Assembly: GCA_947172415.1 (NCBI GenBank)
Contig: OX359193.1
Location: 4,520,501-4,584,500 of the forward strand
Source of the DNA: Chondrosia reniformis
Lineage: Eukaryota; Porifera; Demospongiae; Chondrillida; Chondrillidae
DNA length: 64,000 bases
Direction of reading: 5' to 3'
Shown here: piece by piece, positions 10,621 to 20,589 of the stretch
Layout: every line of letters begins with the position of its first letter
How positions within the stretch are numbered: position 1 is the stretch's first letter
Position numbers and translations under genes: made by a program
The notes under the pieces: generated by a model
Database searches by the model: none
Told to the model about the DNA's origin: nothing
The model's input: only the letters and a program-made list of their open reading frames with translations

Positions 10621-10846
10621 AAAGACAACTTAGGCAACTAAGGAAGTATGGAAATGAAGAGGATATCAGGAAATTAGCACATGAATTCCATACTCTGGTC
10701 AAAAGGCTAAGCAAAGTCTCCAAGGAAGGCAGGAAACTTGAAAGAAACAAAAGACAACTACAACAAAGAAAAGCATGTCTCTCGCTATTTCAAAATGGGT
10801 CTCACGTCTCTCAGACGATCTTCTCGATTAAAAACGTTCCAAATTA
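10612..10846 (+). pseudogene. Coiled-coil/basic segment, probable LINE fragment in inverted orientation
   Basis: The + strand reads SVKRQLRQLRKYGNEEDIRK then HEFHTLVKRLSKVSK and KLERNKRQLQQRKAC, a strongly charged helical stretch like the linker upstream of RT in long LINE ORFs. It abuts the minus-strand endonuclease fragment head to head, suggesting a rearranged or twin-primed (5'-inverted) insertion. There is no recognisable catalytic motif, so the family call is inference. Confidence 0.35.
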
Positions 10847-11506
10847 ATTAGTGGTTGTCACCTTCCTTATTTACACAATGTTATGCTAACTCAAAACTGA
10901 TAATATTTAATGGCGGTCGAATAATACACACCACTACTATTAAACAACTGATTTCAATTACTCACCACTTCCACTTACCGTAAAGGTGACCGTAAATTAC
11001 ATCTTTAAGTGTTACCGTAAATGTACCGTAAAGATGCCTATACGGTGCCTTTCCAGTACCTTTCCGGGCATGTAAAGGCAACTAAAAATTATAGTCCTTC
11101 ATCAGCTAATAAACTAAAGAATAAATACAATAAAATAGAAACCATACTTTAGCCTGCAGGCATGTAAGACAAACTTACAAATTCATCGCCCATCCTTGCT
11201 TTACTGAGACTTTTGTTGTTATAGCGACCATATAAATGATTCATAATCTATAACAGCTGAGCAAGGCTATAAAATCGAGCCATGCGATCGACTCCAATCT
11301 TGTGCTGGACTTCAATCTGTGATGACTAATGGGTATCATCGCAATCCTCATGCAAATGTAAATTAATTGTGTAGAAGTAATTGCTTTCAGCATGTATTGT
11401 CCTTCAGTTTATAAAAAAGTTTCTTTTTCTACATTATCTTTACACAACGGCTCACTAAATGAGTAAGCTTTGGTAACAACCTACACATTTGTAATTGACT
11501 GAAAAG
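10847..11506. other. No gene recognised
   Basis: Contains four spaced copies of CCGTAAA between 10977 and 11035, just upstream of CCTTTCCAGTACCTTTCC; otherwise unremarkable A+T-rich DNA. Confidence 0.5.
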
Positions 11507-11820
11507 ATGAATATTTGCTTCAACTACTTCGTAATAGCCTTCGGACTGTTTCTTACAACAGTCTTTTTCAACGCTACATCTCTCTATGGAACTTTCTTTG
11601 AGGAACCCCTAAATTTCTCTATTGTGAGTTTATTTATACTGTAGACTAAGTAAATTCGTGAGAAAGATGGGTAAATAAGATGTTTCCTAAACTTTAATTA
11701 TCTTTGTAGACATTACATCTAAGGTGAAACCTATCCTAACTTAAATACACTGCTTTTGTGTTGCAGTACAGCTCTCAATTAAACCTCACACCTATGATTA
11801 AGATATCATTACATCTATAG
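11507..11820 (+). CDS. Possible two-exon gene for a small secreted or membrane peptide
   Basis: Exon 1 (11507-11623) starts at an ATG and encodes 39 residues with a long hydrophobic run (YFVIAFGLFLTTVFF) typical of a signal peptide or membrane anchor, followed directly by a GTGAGT donor. A GCAG acceptor before 11767 opens an exon in the same phase reading YSSQLNLTPMIKISLHL and a stop, giving 56 residues. No homolog was recognised. The case rests on start, hydrophobic stretch, good splice sites and matching phase, any of which could be chance in A+T-rich DNA. Confidence 0.3.
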
Positions 11821-12484
11821 TTAAATAAATGATCAGTAACTTCATAATCATACACCCTTTTGATTTACACTTACAAAAACACTCATGCTAACTTAAATAC
11901 GCTACTTTTGATCTATACACAAATTAAAGGTTGTAGTAATTAATATTACCTTTTGATCTACACTTATGAAAAGCTAAGGACTTAGTTTATTGTATATGCC
12001 ATGTTTATTGCTCTTATGCATGGCTCTTTCTTGTTATACATATTCCACCCTGCATGTATGTGTGAACTTTAAGTAAAAGGGTGCAATAACATCCCTAAGG
12101 TCATAATAATAATAATGATGTTACCAATAATAATGAAAGAGTGAGTCAGTCCTGTGTCCTATATACGGCCACCGTATTGAGTGTATATATATGTCTTTGT
12201 AATGTTGACATGTATATTAACAACATTGCCTGAATATATATGCTTTCCCAGTATAATATTCATGAGTGTACACCTTCCTTATTTAGTGTAACGCTGGGTT
12301 ACCGCTCAACTGAAGAACAGCAACCGCAAAAAATTCCATAAGTAAACCTTCTGTCAGGGCAAATCGTGATGGTATGCATGGACACAGTCTAATAGTAATG
12401 TTTAATTATTTAAATGTTATCTGATGTTTTATTAATGTTGATTATATAAGATGTTATGAAATTCAGGCCAAGAAATATGGAAAT
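11821..12484. other. No gene recognised
   Basis: A+T-rich DNA with scattered ATA/ATAA runs. The left boundary of the Helitron-like element probably lies here or just downstream; no TC-type 5' terminus could be fixed by eye. Confidence 0.4.
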
Positions 12485-12800
12485 ATGAAGATAAGAGAAA
12501 GGAAACCTACCATACATATGGATCAAAGTTCAGATATGCTGTTTGAAATTCATACACATGGTTTTGATGGATGTTTGTTGTGGTTACTAGCATGTCTGTT
12601 AGCTACACTTCTGTCTTGTGATCAGGGTTACAGTTATCTGAAGCAGCCAGTGTCAATGCCCATTTTCTGCTGGTATCCACCTGCTGAATGGGAATAGAAC
12701 ATGACAGAGTAGTTCCTACTCATAGAGTTGAAGAAATGACACTATATATACTTTATATAGTTAATTGTGACTATTTCATTGATGAATTATTGAATTTGAA

Positions 12801-12895
12801 TCGGTCCTGCAGCTGGGACAGTTGGTCCTGCAGCTGGGACAGTTGGTCCTGCAGCTGGGACTGGCCCTGTGGCTGGGGCAATTGGTCCTATTGTT
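12801..12895 (+). repeat. 21-bp GC-rich tandem repeat
   Basis: Three close copies of a 21-bp unit containing CCTGCAGCTGGGACAGTTGG, followed by two diverged units. The repeat is open in several frames; one + frame reads PAAGTVG repeats. It lies in a stretch of otherwise unrecognised sequence upstream of the Helitron coding region. Confidence 0.7.
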
Positions 12896-13179
12896 GGGAC
12901 TGTACATGGGATCTTAGGGAATGTGGTCATAAGGCCCATAGATGCAGTGCTTGTAATATTCTTGGAGATATACCAGAGTGTGTTGCAGCAGTGCAGAATG
13001 ATTATGTTAGCATTGCTGTGACTGCTGCATATAGAACTAGTCATAGCCATTATACTGCTATATTTTAGCACTTTGATGGTAGGACATTGAAGAATTATGC
13101 ATTTCTTTTAAGTACCATTGATACTGGTGTGCGTACATTCACTTGCTAGAGGCAGCACTGGTTTAGATGTACACTGCAG

Positions 13180-13419
13180 TTGCTACTACACAGAAGACGT
13201 TATTGTAAGCATAACTACACTTTAGCTAAAGTGTTTAGTTTGTTATTGCACCTTGGAGAAGACATAGAATCAAGCTCAGGTCCTTCAAAGGAATGGCTTA
13301 GGAAACACGCCAAAAAAACAAAATTATTTGTTGCAAAGCGACAAAATATTAGAAAAGCAAAAGCTGGATTATGCAGAGAATCCAGAACCAAAATGACTAG
13401 CATCCAAAGCAAGCTATGA
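13180..13419 (+). pseudogene. Helitron N-terminal segment with a degraded 2A-like motif
   Basis: The frame reads FSLLLHLGEDIESSSGP at 13234-13284. 2A-like ribosome-skipping peptides in animal mobile elements end in D(V/I)ExNPGP after a Leu-rich stretch. Here the Leu-rich run, GxDIE and terminal GP are kept but Asn-Pro is replaced by Ser-Ser, so skipping should be lost. A basic segment follows (KKTKLFVAKRQNIRKAK). The frame stops at 13419 and resumes in the peptide-repeat segment. Confidence 0.5.
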
Positions 13420-13429
13420 AAATGATACA

Positions 13430-13921
13430 GATGCCAAGAAGGCTGCTGCTAGAGTGCATTACTCTGCCAATCCAGATGCCAAGTGGGCTGCCTCTAGAGC
13501 AAAGCATTCTGTAAATCCTGAACCCAAGAAGGCTGCTGCTGCTAAAATGAGGTACTCTGCAAATCCAGAAGCCAAGCGGGCTGCTTCTATGGCAAAATAC
13601 AATAATAATACTGAATCCATGAAAGCTGCCTTTAGATTGAGCTATAAATGTAAATCAAGTGTGGCAAAAGCAGCCTCAAGAGCAAACTACATAAAAAGAC
13701 AATGGGTGAAAATAGCTGCATCAAAGGAAAATTGTGAACAGAAAAAGGAACATGTGAACCTTTATCACAGAGGTAAATATGCTCTAAATGAACCAAAGGC
13801 ATATACTAGACATCAGTATGCAGTGAAGTTAAAGAAAAAGCTATTTTCAAAGCCCTCCTTGAGACTGCTTTTACGAAAAGGCTTTAAAGAAAGTCATGAA
13901 AGCATTGCAAAGAAAGAGTGA
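13430..13921 (+). pseudogene. Helitron protein N-terminal tandem peptide repeat
   Basis: At least four imperfect repeats of about 15-16 residues, such as YSANPDAKWAASRAK, HSVNPEPKKAAAAK and YSANPEAKRAASMAK, followed by a Lys-rich stretch with predicted helices (KENCEQKKEH). Such repeats of N-x-E-x-K-K-A-A type precede the DUF6570 region in many animal Helitron ORFs. The nucleotide repeat is clear at 13450-13630 with a period near 48 bp. Likely disordered and basic; a binding role is inference. The frame ends at a stop at 13919. Confidence 0.6.
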
Positions 13922-13989
13922 AAAGGTGTCTTGACAAAAACAGTATGCAGAATTACTGCACGAAGATTACTTGACAGGGTCTTCAAGAA

Positions 13990-15619
13990 GCACAGAGAGA
14001 GAGAGTGGGACAGTTGCTCAAATGTGTTCAGATGGTAAGTTCCTTTGAACTGTCAATATTAAATTTGGGAGAAAGGCGGCATACTGCTTTGTCTGAGCCA
14101 TTCGTTTTTGACTTAACCTACATACCAACCAAGCGAGACACTGCCATACCAGTGGATGAGTATGGAAGGTGTTGCATTGCTGAGGAAGTTGGTGACTGAG
14201 ACAAGAATACAGTGCTCCCCAAAAAGTGGAAGTGCACAAAAGAGCGCAAGCTACCTACAGATGAAGAATTCCATTGTTGCAGTAAAGGAACTGTTCAAGA
14301 CACCCATGCAAGAGCTCAGAAAAACACTCGAGTTCATTTACAAGGGCTGTCAGCATGGACACCACACAGATTGGTCCTATGTAAATAAATTTGACAGTAA
14401 AGCAGATGAGCAAGAGCCGTTCAGTGAGCTGCTAGGTCACCCACTTCCATGTGCTATTGGAATGTGCAATAGTCTGCTTAAAACACTTAGAGCTGCTGCC
14501 ACTCACTACCCACAGTTGCGAAGGTTTCTGGTCTTGTTATATTCTTCAAGAAACCACCATCATCAAATTTATACCATTGATGTGGCACTCCATTTAGTTG
14601 ATGTCGATCAACTAATGGAGGCTGCTGGCATCAGTCACTGTGAGGAGCTATGTCAGAGAGTGTGAATCATGTCAAGAAAATTTGTCAGCAGGTCTTCCAA
14701 ATCTGGAACCCTTGCTTCAAGTTAAGCATGATACCCTGATTACTAAACTTGACAAGGAGGTGAGTGATGACCCAGAGTATGCATGCTGTTGTTGTGAATG
14801 TTTGCACCAGAGAAAGAGTGTCACAAGCATGAAGAATAGTGACTCAAAATGTTTAACAAAAGTCTGGCAACAATTAAAGCAGCATGTATGCGAGCAAGAC
14901 AGCGAAGCTGACATTTACTCTATGTACGTGCGCCAATACTGCAGGCCAATTCTTATGACAATAAGATATCTTCACGCTGTATTTTGAATGGTTTGATAAT
15001 TGAGCCTTAAGCTTTGCCTGCAGAACTATCAAACTTGGATGCTTTGAGCAGACAGCTTAAACAACAAGCAAAAGCATTTCAGACAATTGTACGATTAGGC
15101 ATATACACAGCTAAAGTGCTTCTTTACAATTCGCTAAAGGCTTGTAAGGGAACCATGTTCTTTCTTCCCCTACCTTTGAAAAACACTTTGGAAACATTAG
15201 GAGATGTAAACCCAGGTAATTATTCACCTGCACAGAGAGGTGACATAGACCTACACGTGCCATTACCTGACCCTGAATTGTACATCATGGTCAATGGAAT
15301 ATCTTCAGAAAAGAAGGTTATTTGGCGCAGCATAGTTGATGTGAGTACTGTCAAGGCTGCCATTCAGAAGCTAAGAGAAATTAATTGGCTTTACAAAGAT
15401 GTTGATGACACAAGCATTGATAATGTTGCAAAACAAGTCATTGAATCTGCAGCAGACAGTGCGACTAGTACCATGTTGGTGAAGGCTAGCAAGGAAGATG
15501 TTTCCAGCTTTCAGTCGTATACAATTTGTACACTAAATCAAAAGCAGTCTACTATTTCTGATATTGAACAATACAAACAGCTTAATATAAAGGAGGATGC
15601 ACTGGACAATCGTCAGTAA
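13990..15619 (+). pseudogene. Helitron DUF6570-like region, several frameshifts
   Basis: Pieces in three frames: IPVDEYGRCCIAEE at about 14145; RRFLVLLYSSRNHHHQIYTI with DVDQLMEAAG at 14156-14665; CESCQENLSAG and a Cys-rich stretch EYACCCCECL at 14640-14987; then 15014-15619, LPAELSNLDALSRQLKQQ, VRLGIYTAKVLLYNSLKA and MFFLPLPLKNTLETLGD. The last block is the best-preserved part and matches the DUF6570 pattern found before Helitron_like_N domains. A function is not established for this domain; position suggests a role with the Rep-helicase. Confidence 0.65.
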
Positions 15620-15631
15620 TTCCTGGATGTC

Positions 15632-15950
15632 ATGTGCTTTCCTCATCTATTTCCAAGTGGTAGGTTTGGTGAGTTTCACACATATGATATGAAAATCTCC
15701 TCCAGTGAGTATGCCAAACCTAGCCTGCTTAATAAGGATTCTAGGTTCCGAAAAGACCCCCAGTATGTATTTTTTTCTGCTATGGCAGAAAGAATTATGG
15801 TAGCTCTCTGCAGGGGTATACAATTTGATGAAAAGAACTGAACTGCAAAGGATGTTTGTTCAGCTGTTCCTAGACAAGGTGTCACACTCTGATGAATCTG
15901 TTGAAGCAAATGTGTCAACAATATTCTAGTCGATCATAAAAGTGTTGTTG
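15632..15950 (+). pseudogene. Helitron_like_N domain, truncated
   Basis: Reads MCFPHLFPSGRFGEFHTYDM, then LLNKDSRFRKDPQYVFF and, after a frame slip near 15775, WQKE followed by GVYNLMKRTELQRMF and HSDESVEANVSTIF. This is the start of the conserved N-terminal domain of Helitron proteins. Instead of continuing to the Rep HUH motif the sequence jumps near 15930-15955 to IKVLLLFVPFRNESTLL, which normally lies several hundred residues later. An internal deletion removed the whole nuclease. Confidence 0.75.
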
Positions 15951-15954
15951 TTGT

Positions 15955-17692
15955 TTGTGCCTTTCAGGAATGAAAGCACTCTGCTTGCAGGAAATGAAAC
16001 TGCTGAAGAAGCCTTTAATCGCTTGTTAGAGGCCAACTATGGCATGTACAAGCACCATGACAGATTGCAGCAAATGTTGAAACACATGCCAAAGTGAAGG
16101 AGATAAATGAAGCTAGACAAGATGAGGCAAAGGTCATCAATGAGAAAGAAGACTGCAGCAATGGACCCCAAATTGTGGGGGAAGCAACAGCAACTATGAA
16201 TGATGTGCAGGAGTTGCAAGCAAATTGTGCTGATGAACTCAGCCTTGAAAAGCGAATTTAAATGTTGAACGTAGACCAAGCACATGTCTTTAAACGCATT
16301 TCTGAACACCTTCTTCACCAAGAGCAGCATGAGTCTGGAGTGTGTGAATGCTCACAATTGCAACCACTACATATCTTTGTTAGTGGAGTTGGAGGGACTG
16401 GAAAGTATTTCCCCATTGAAGCCATCAGAGCTCAAGTGGCTGCAATATGGAAAGACAAGCATGAAGCACTTCTCTGTGCTGTAGCTACACCAACAGGGCT
16501 CGCAGCCTTTAATGTTGGTGGTGTCACTGTACATTGTTTATTTCAGTTACACATTGAGCATGAAGGGAAAGAAGCTGGCTATTGGGGACTGCCACGAGAT
16601 TCATTGAAGATCATGAGAACAACACTTCAAGATGTGAAACTTTTCGTTATTGACGAAGTGTCCATGCTCTCCGTTCTCAACCTGGCCTACCGTTATTTGC
16701 GCCTGGAAGAAGTTTTTGGGACTGACAACTGGTTTGGGACAATAAGTATTCTCTTTGTGGGTTATCTTTTGCAACTGCCTCCTGTCAATGGTGCACCTGT
16801 GTTTGATAAACTGAATACCAAAGCAGTTTTATCAAAGCTAGGTTGCATGACTTCTATTAACATATGGAAGGAAACTATAGTATATGATGAGCTGACCATC
16901 AATGAGTGTCAGAAAAAAGATCCCCAGTTCTGTGTACTTATGGACGAAGTCCGACGTGGTTGTGTGTCTGAAGAATGTATTAGGATTCTGGAAGAGAGAG
17001 TTATCCAGGGTCCCATAGCAAATAGGTTTGAGGAACTGATGCAGTCTTGTCAGTCACCTGTGTGCCTATTTTCTACACGAAAGGCATGAGAGGAATTCAA
17101 TAATAAAATGCTCAGCAAGTTACACTGTTGAAATTTGCTGCAGTGACAAAGTGGACGAAACTAAGGGCATGCATAAATGGAGCAAAAAAGAAGCAGAAGA
17201 GCTAAAGAGGCTGAACAAAGACTGTAACCTAACTGCTGGTTTAGAAGCTGTTCTTCATATTGGTGTTGGAGCACGAGTCCTGTTGCACAGAAATACTAAT
17301 ACCAGCTGGGGATTAGTTAATGGTGCACTTGGTACTGTTGTGCCCATTGGCGCACACAAAGTTACAGTGAAGTTAGATCATACGAGTACAGAGTATAAAG
17401 TTGAAAAGGTAAAGAGTAGATTTATTGTCATGAGAAGAGTGTACGTTTACAGGGTACAGTTTCCACTGATTTTGGCTTATGCTGTTACCATTGATAAGTG
17501 TCAAGGCTTTTCACTCGACTGTGCCATGATGGACCTCTCAGATCAGGTTTTCAGTTCTGGCATGGCATATGTGTAAGAACAGTTGATGGGGTGCACCTGG
17601 TTGCCTTTGAACAAAAGTCAATTATGGTTAGTTCCAAGTCTCTACTGGAAATCAATCGGCTATACGACAGTTGCATAGACCAGACTTGATGG
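15955..17692 (+). pseudogene. Helitron Pif1/RecD-type helicase, catalytically degraded
   Basis: After the linker FRNESTLLAGNETAEEAFNR the frame slips twice and enters NVDQAHVFKRISEHLL. Walker A reads GVGGTGKY (normally GKS/T), Walker B is FVIDEVSMLS, motif III is FVGYLLQLPPV (normally GD), then 17151-17576 has HIGVGARVLLHRNTNTSWGL with LVNGALGTV and the C-terminal AYAVTIDKCQGFSL and, in another frame, RVRTVDGVHLVAF. Superfamily 1B helicase of rolling-circle transposons; it would unwind DNA 5' to 3'. The substituted P-loop Ser/Thr and motif III Asp plus frameshifts make activity unlikely. Confidence 0.85.
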
Positions 17693-17859
17693 TCTACGTT
17701 TTGCCACATGAACAAAGTGCCAATAGAAAGCGAAACCTCCATGGCACTTGTATGATTTTAGCTGACCCAAGAAACAAAAGGAGAATTTTAAAGAAACAAA
17801 TACGAGCAGTAAACATGCTCAAAAGAGGCCACTTTGCCTAACAAAGCAAGACGAAGGGC

Positions 17860-18475
17860 AACTTGCAAAGAAACCACATGCACATAAGGCAAACAAAAAA
17901 CAATAACAGAGGTAGGAATCAATTGGAGCAATCTTCCTTTCGTCTCTATCCAGCTGCCTCTAAGTGGCAAAATGAAGCAAGTAGTAAGGTTGGTGTCCAA
18001 TACCAACGTCCCTGTCGATTTGGGCATGGCAGTCCAGACTGCCTTCTGACAGGGCCCAATTTTCAGACAGTGAGACGGATACTTGTAGATGGCAATTGCC
18101 TTTTCCGTTCTTTCTCAATGATAATTGCAGGGTCACAAGATGGCCATCTTGCAGTTTGAAGAGCAATCTTGAACCACATGCAAAATATTGCACCTCTTCT
18201 ATTAGGAGCACATGTGACTCAGGATAGCATTGCTGAGTACATTCAAGACACTCACATGGACATGAATGGAGCGTGGGGTATAGATGTGGAAATCCTCACT
18301 TTGGCTCATTTACTGCAGACTAATATTTATGTGTTTGACACAATTGGTGGCAATTGTTTAGCCCTTACCACTTGGATCATAGTCTGCCAGTTGACAGCAG
18401 TGCCATTGTACATTTTCCTCAGCATTTCAAGGTAGTGTCATCTATTGCCAAGGAGACAACTTGAGGCTACATAAA
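17860..18475 (+). pseudogene. OTU-like cysteine protease domain at the Helitron 3' side
   Basis: Reads RRILVDGNCLFRSFSMIIAG, with DGNCLFR as the catalytic Asp/Cys motif of OTU proteases, one stop near 18157, then AILNHMQNIAPLLLG, YIQDTHMDMNGAWGIDVEIL, LAHLLQTNIYVFDT and, after a slip, a HFKVVSS tail that should carry the catalytic His. OTU domains fused to Helitron and other TE proteins are known in invertebrates. It follows the helicase in the same orientation after about 170 bp of broken linker, so it is most simply the C-terminus of the same polyprotein. Confidence 0.75.
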
Positions 18476-18479
18476 ATCA

Positions 18480-19264
18480 GCGATGTACATAGAGTCGTAT
18501 TTGTAAAATTGGTGGCTTTGTTGCATGGTTTGCTCGCTGGCTGCAAGGGGAAATTAAAGTTTAACTAATTAGGTGCTATATTTAAGATGCCTCGGTGCTT
18601 AAAGAAGAGACATGGTAGAAATTTAAAGTTGTCTATAGTCAATGCTTGGTCTAGCTGACATTTGTGTTAATGTTTGGATATCAATGCTACTTTTTGTATT
18701 CATTATCTTAATTTTACAAAATTTGTTATTTCTTTACGTTGCAAAGAATGTTCAGCCTATTTAAAGAGGTGAGAACTCATAATTAGTTTCTATATATTAA
18801 TCACCATCATCATAATCATAAATATTTAGCTGGCACAAAATAATGACAAGTTGAAACACTATTTCTTTCTTCTTCCTGCAGAATTCCCACTGAAGCTTTT
18901 CAAGAAGGATAAAACTCATTTATATACAAGAGCTGCAGGAAGGATAAAACATCCAAAAAAGTATTCTACATGTAAAGACTGAGCCAAAAACCACTGTGTG
19001 AACTCTTCTCAATACATGTATAGACTCAGTCTACCATCACTTTCCTCTATTACTGTCAAACTGCACTTTTCAATGGGTATATATATATATATTCATCCTC
19101 TTTTGTCAAGTTATGGTATTATACAATTTCATGTCATTATCAGTTATATTGTACATGTGGTTTTACTTTGGATCATTTAGAAACTGTAGAAATTTAAGAT
19201 GTATTTTAAAGAAGTTATCCAAGGGAGGTAACTCCCAGCTGATGCTCCATAAAAAGTGCAGAAA
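18480..19264. other. No gene recognised
   Basis: A+T-rich DNA between the OTU remnant and the foldback element. The right Helitron end should be here but was not fixed. Confidence 0.45.
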
Positions 19265-20110
19265 CTAGAAACAAAAAAATTTTCTACAAAAATAGTGAAG
19301 ATGCAGGGATGGCCCAAAAAAGAACAGAAACAAGAAAGAATGTTACACATTGAAGTATTATATAGCCATGCATAAACTATACAAGAAAGGATGTTGCACC
19401 ATATCCCTACATATGGCAGCATTTTGGATGTTGTGCCTCCCACTAGAAACTGTTGTCTACTTCCCATGTACATAGGTATACAGGTAGCCTTGGTCCTTCC
19501 ATTCTTATAGCTACATAGTACAAACAAATATTTTATTCCTTTGAATCACTTAAATTTTACACATAACCTGTAACAAAATCTTCTTTCCTCTACTCAAGAG
19601 AAATCGTGACTCTCTCCTAGTTGCCCCATATATACTTATTTGCAGAAAACACCATTTGCGATGGTTTCATTCCTGAATGGTTATATCCAAGTATATGTGA
19701 AAAATCTAAGATACAATTTTCCTACATGCTATGCCTATTCTTTAAAGGAGCCTATAGGGAACTAAACCTGAAGAGAGCTTTGGATGAAGACACAGGAGTC
19801 TTTTCTTCCTTCTCTTCCTTTTTTTCATCTTCTTCTCCACTGGGTCAGACTGCCGTTTCTGGGAATTTCACCCTTCATCAGTGATCCTGAGAGTCTTTGT
19901 CTGTGAATTCTGTTAGGGTACGGCTGCTTCATTTTCCCCAGTTCCTATGCCAATGCTGCCATATGTAGGGATATGGTGCAACTTCCTTACTTGTATAGTT
20001 TATGCATGGCTATATAATACTTCAATGTGTAACATTCTTTCTTGTTTCTGTGCTTTTTTGTGCCATCCCTATATCTTCACTATTTTTGTAGAAATTTTAA
20101 TTGTTTCTAG
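19265..20110. mobile_element. Large foldback element related to the palindromic repeat family
   Basis: Two inverted arms of about 165 bp (19265-19432 and 19952-20110) enclose a 519-bp centre. The outer half of each arm (CTACAAAAATAGTGAAGAT, AGGGATGG, ACAGAAACAAGAAAG) matches the hairpin of copies A-D; the inner half, including TTGCACCATATCCCTACATA, is specific to this copy. The centre holds an 87-codon frame (19621-19884) with a Ser/Phe-rich run that is probably not a gene. It looks like a sister subfamily in which the hairpin loop was enlarged. Confidence 0.75.
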
Positions 20111-20162
20111 TACAGTATAGGGTAACACAAGTTTTGTATTGGTCGGCTGTTAAATACACATC

Positions 20163-20580
20163 CTAGAAGAGGACACCAACATAAAGACCAGTGTCAAGTG
20201 CCCTATACCAATCATTTGTAGTCCGTAGTAGGGTAGTAGCGGTGGAGTGCCTCTGTCTAAAGCCTGATTGAAGGGGGTGTATGAGCTTGTTCTCTTCAAG
20301 ATGGGTAGTAGTAAGCTGAGAACTGACTACCTGTGCACTCATTATGAGAGAGAGCAGTCTCAACCTCAGAGAAGAAGTGATCAACAGAGATGGGTGGACT
20401 ACTAGGAGGACGATAGCCACAGCCTAGGAGAAGGATGAAAGGGAAGGTCTTGTAGGACACCTCTAACCAGATGGATTCAGTAGAGTTGTTAAGCCCATGG
20501 GAGGTGGAGAAGAGTTTAGTACATAGAAAATCACGTGCAAAGATAGCAACACCACCACCCTGATAATGATGTTTTCGATA
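20163..20580 (-). pseudogene. CR1/L2-like LINE: endonuclease piece joined to an RT piece
   Basis: The minus strand from about 20580 reads GGGVAIFARDFLCTKLF, ESIWLEVSYKTFPFILL and GCGYRPPSSPPISVDHFF, the middle of an APE-type endonuclease. Near 20335 it jumps to LEENKLIHPLQSGFRQRHS and LRTTNDWYRALDTGL, an RT fingers/palm segment. Several hundred intervening codons are deleted. The right part abuts a + strand piece of the same kind of element at about 20590. Confidence 0.7.
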
Positions 20581-20589
20581 TTTCCAAAA

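Larger units (their letters stand above)
12485..18480 (+). mobile_element. Helitron-like element, internally deleted and frameshifted
   Basis: Reading left to right on one strand: a degraded 2A-like peptide, an Ala/Asn-rich tandem peptide repeat, a DUF6570-like region, the start of Helitron_like_N, a jump to the linker and Pif1/RecD helicase, then an OTU-like cysteine protease. This is the normal order of animal Helitron proteins with a C-terminal OTU, but the Rep (HUH) nuclease is missing and many frameshifts break the frame. Outer ends were not identified: no convincing 3' hairpin plus CTRR was found after 18480, so the stated limits are only those of recognisable coding sequence. Confidence 0.8.

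Noticed and set aside
18480-18700. Helitron 3' terminus (hairpin plus CTRR)
   Set aside because: Several CTAG/CTAA words exist, but none is preceded by a convincing 16-20-nt hairpin at the proper distance.
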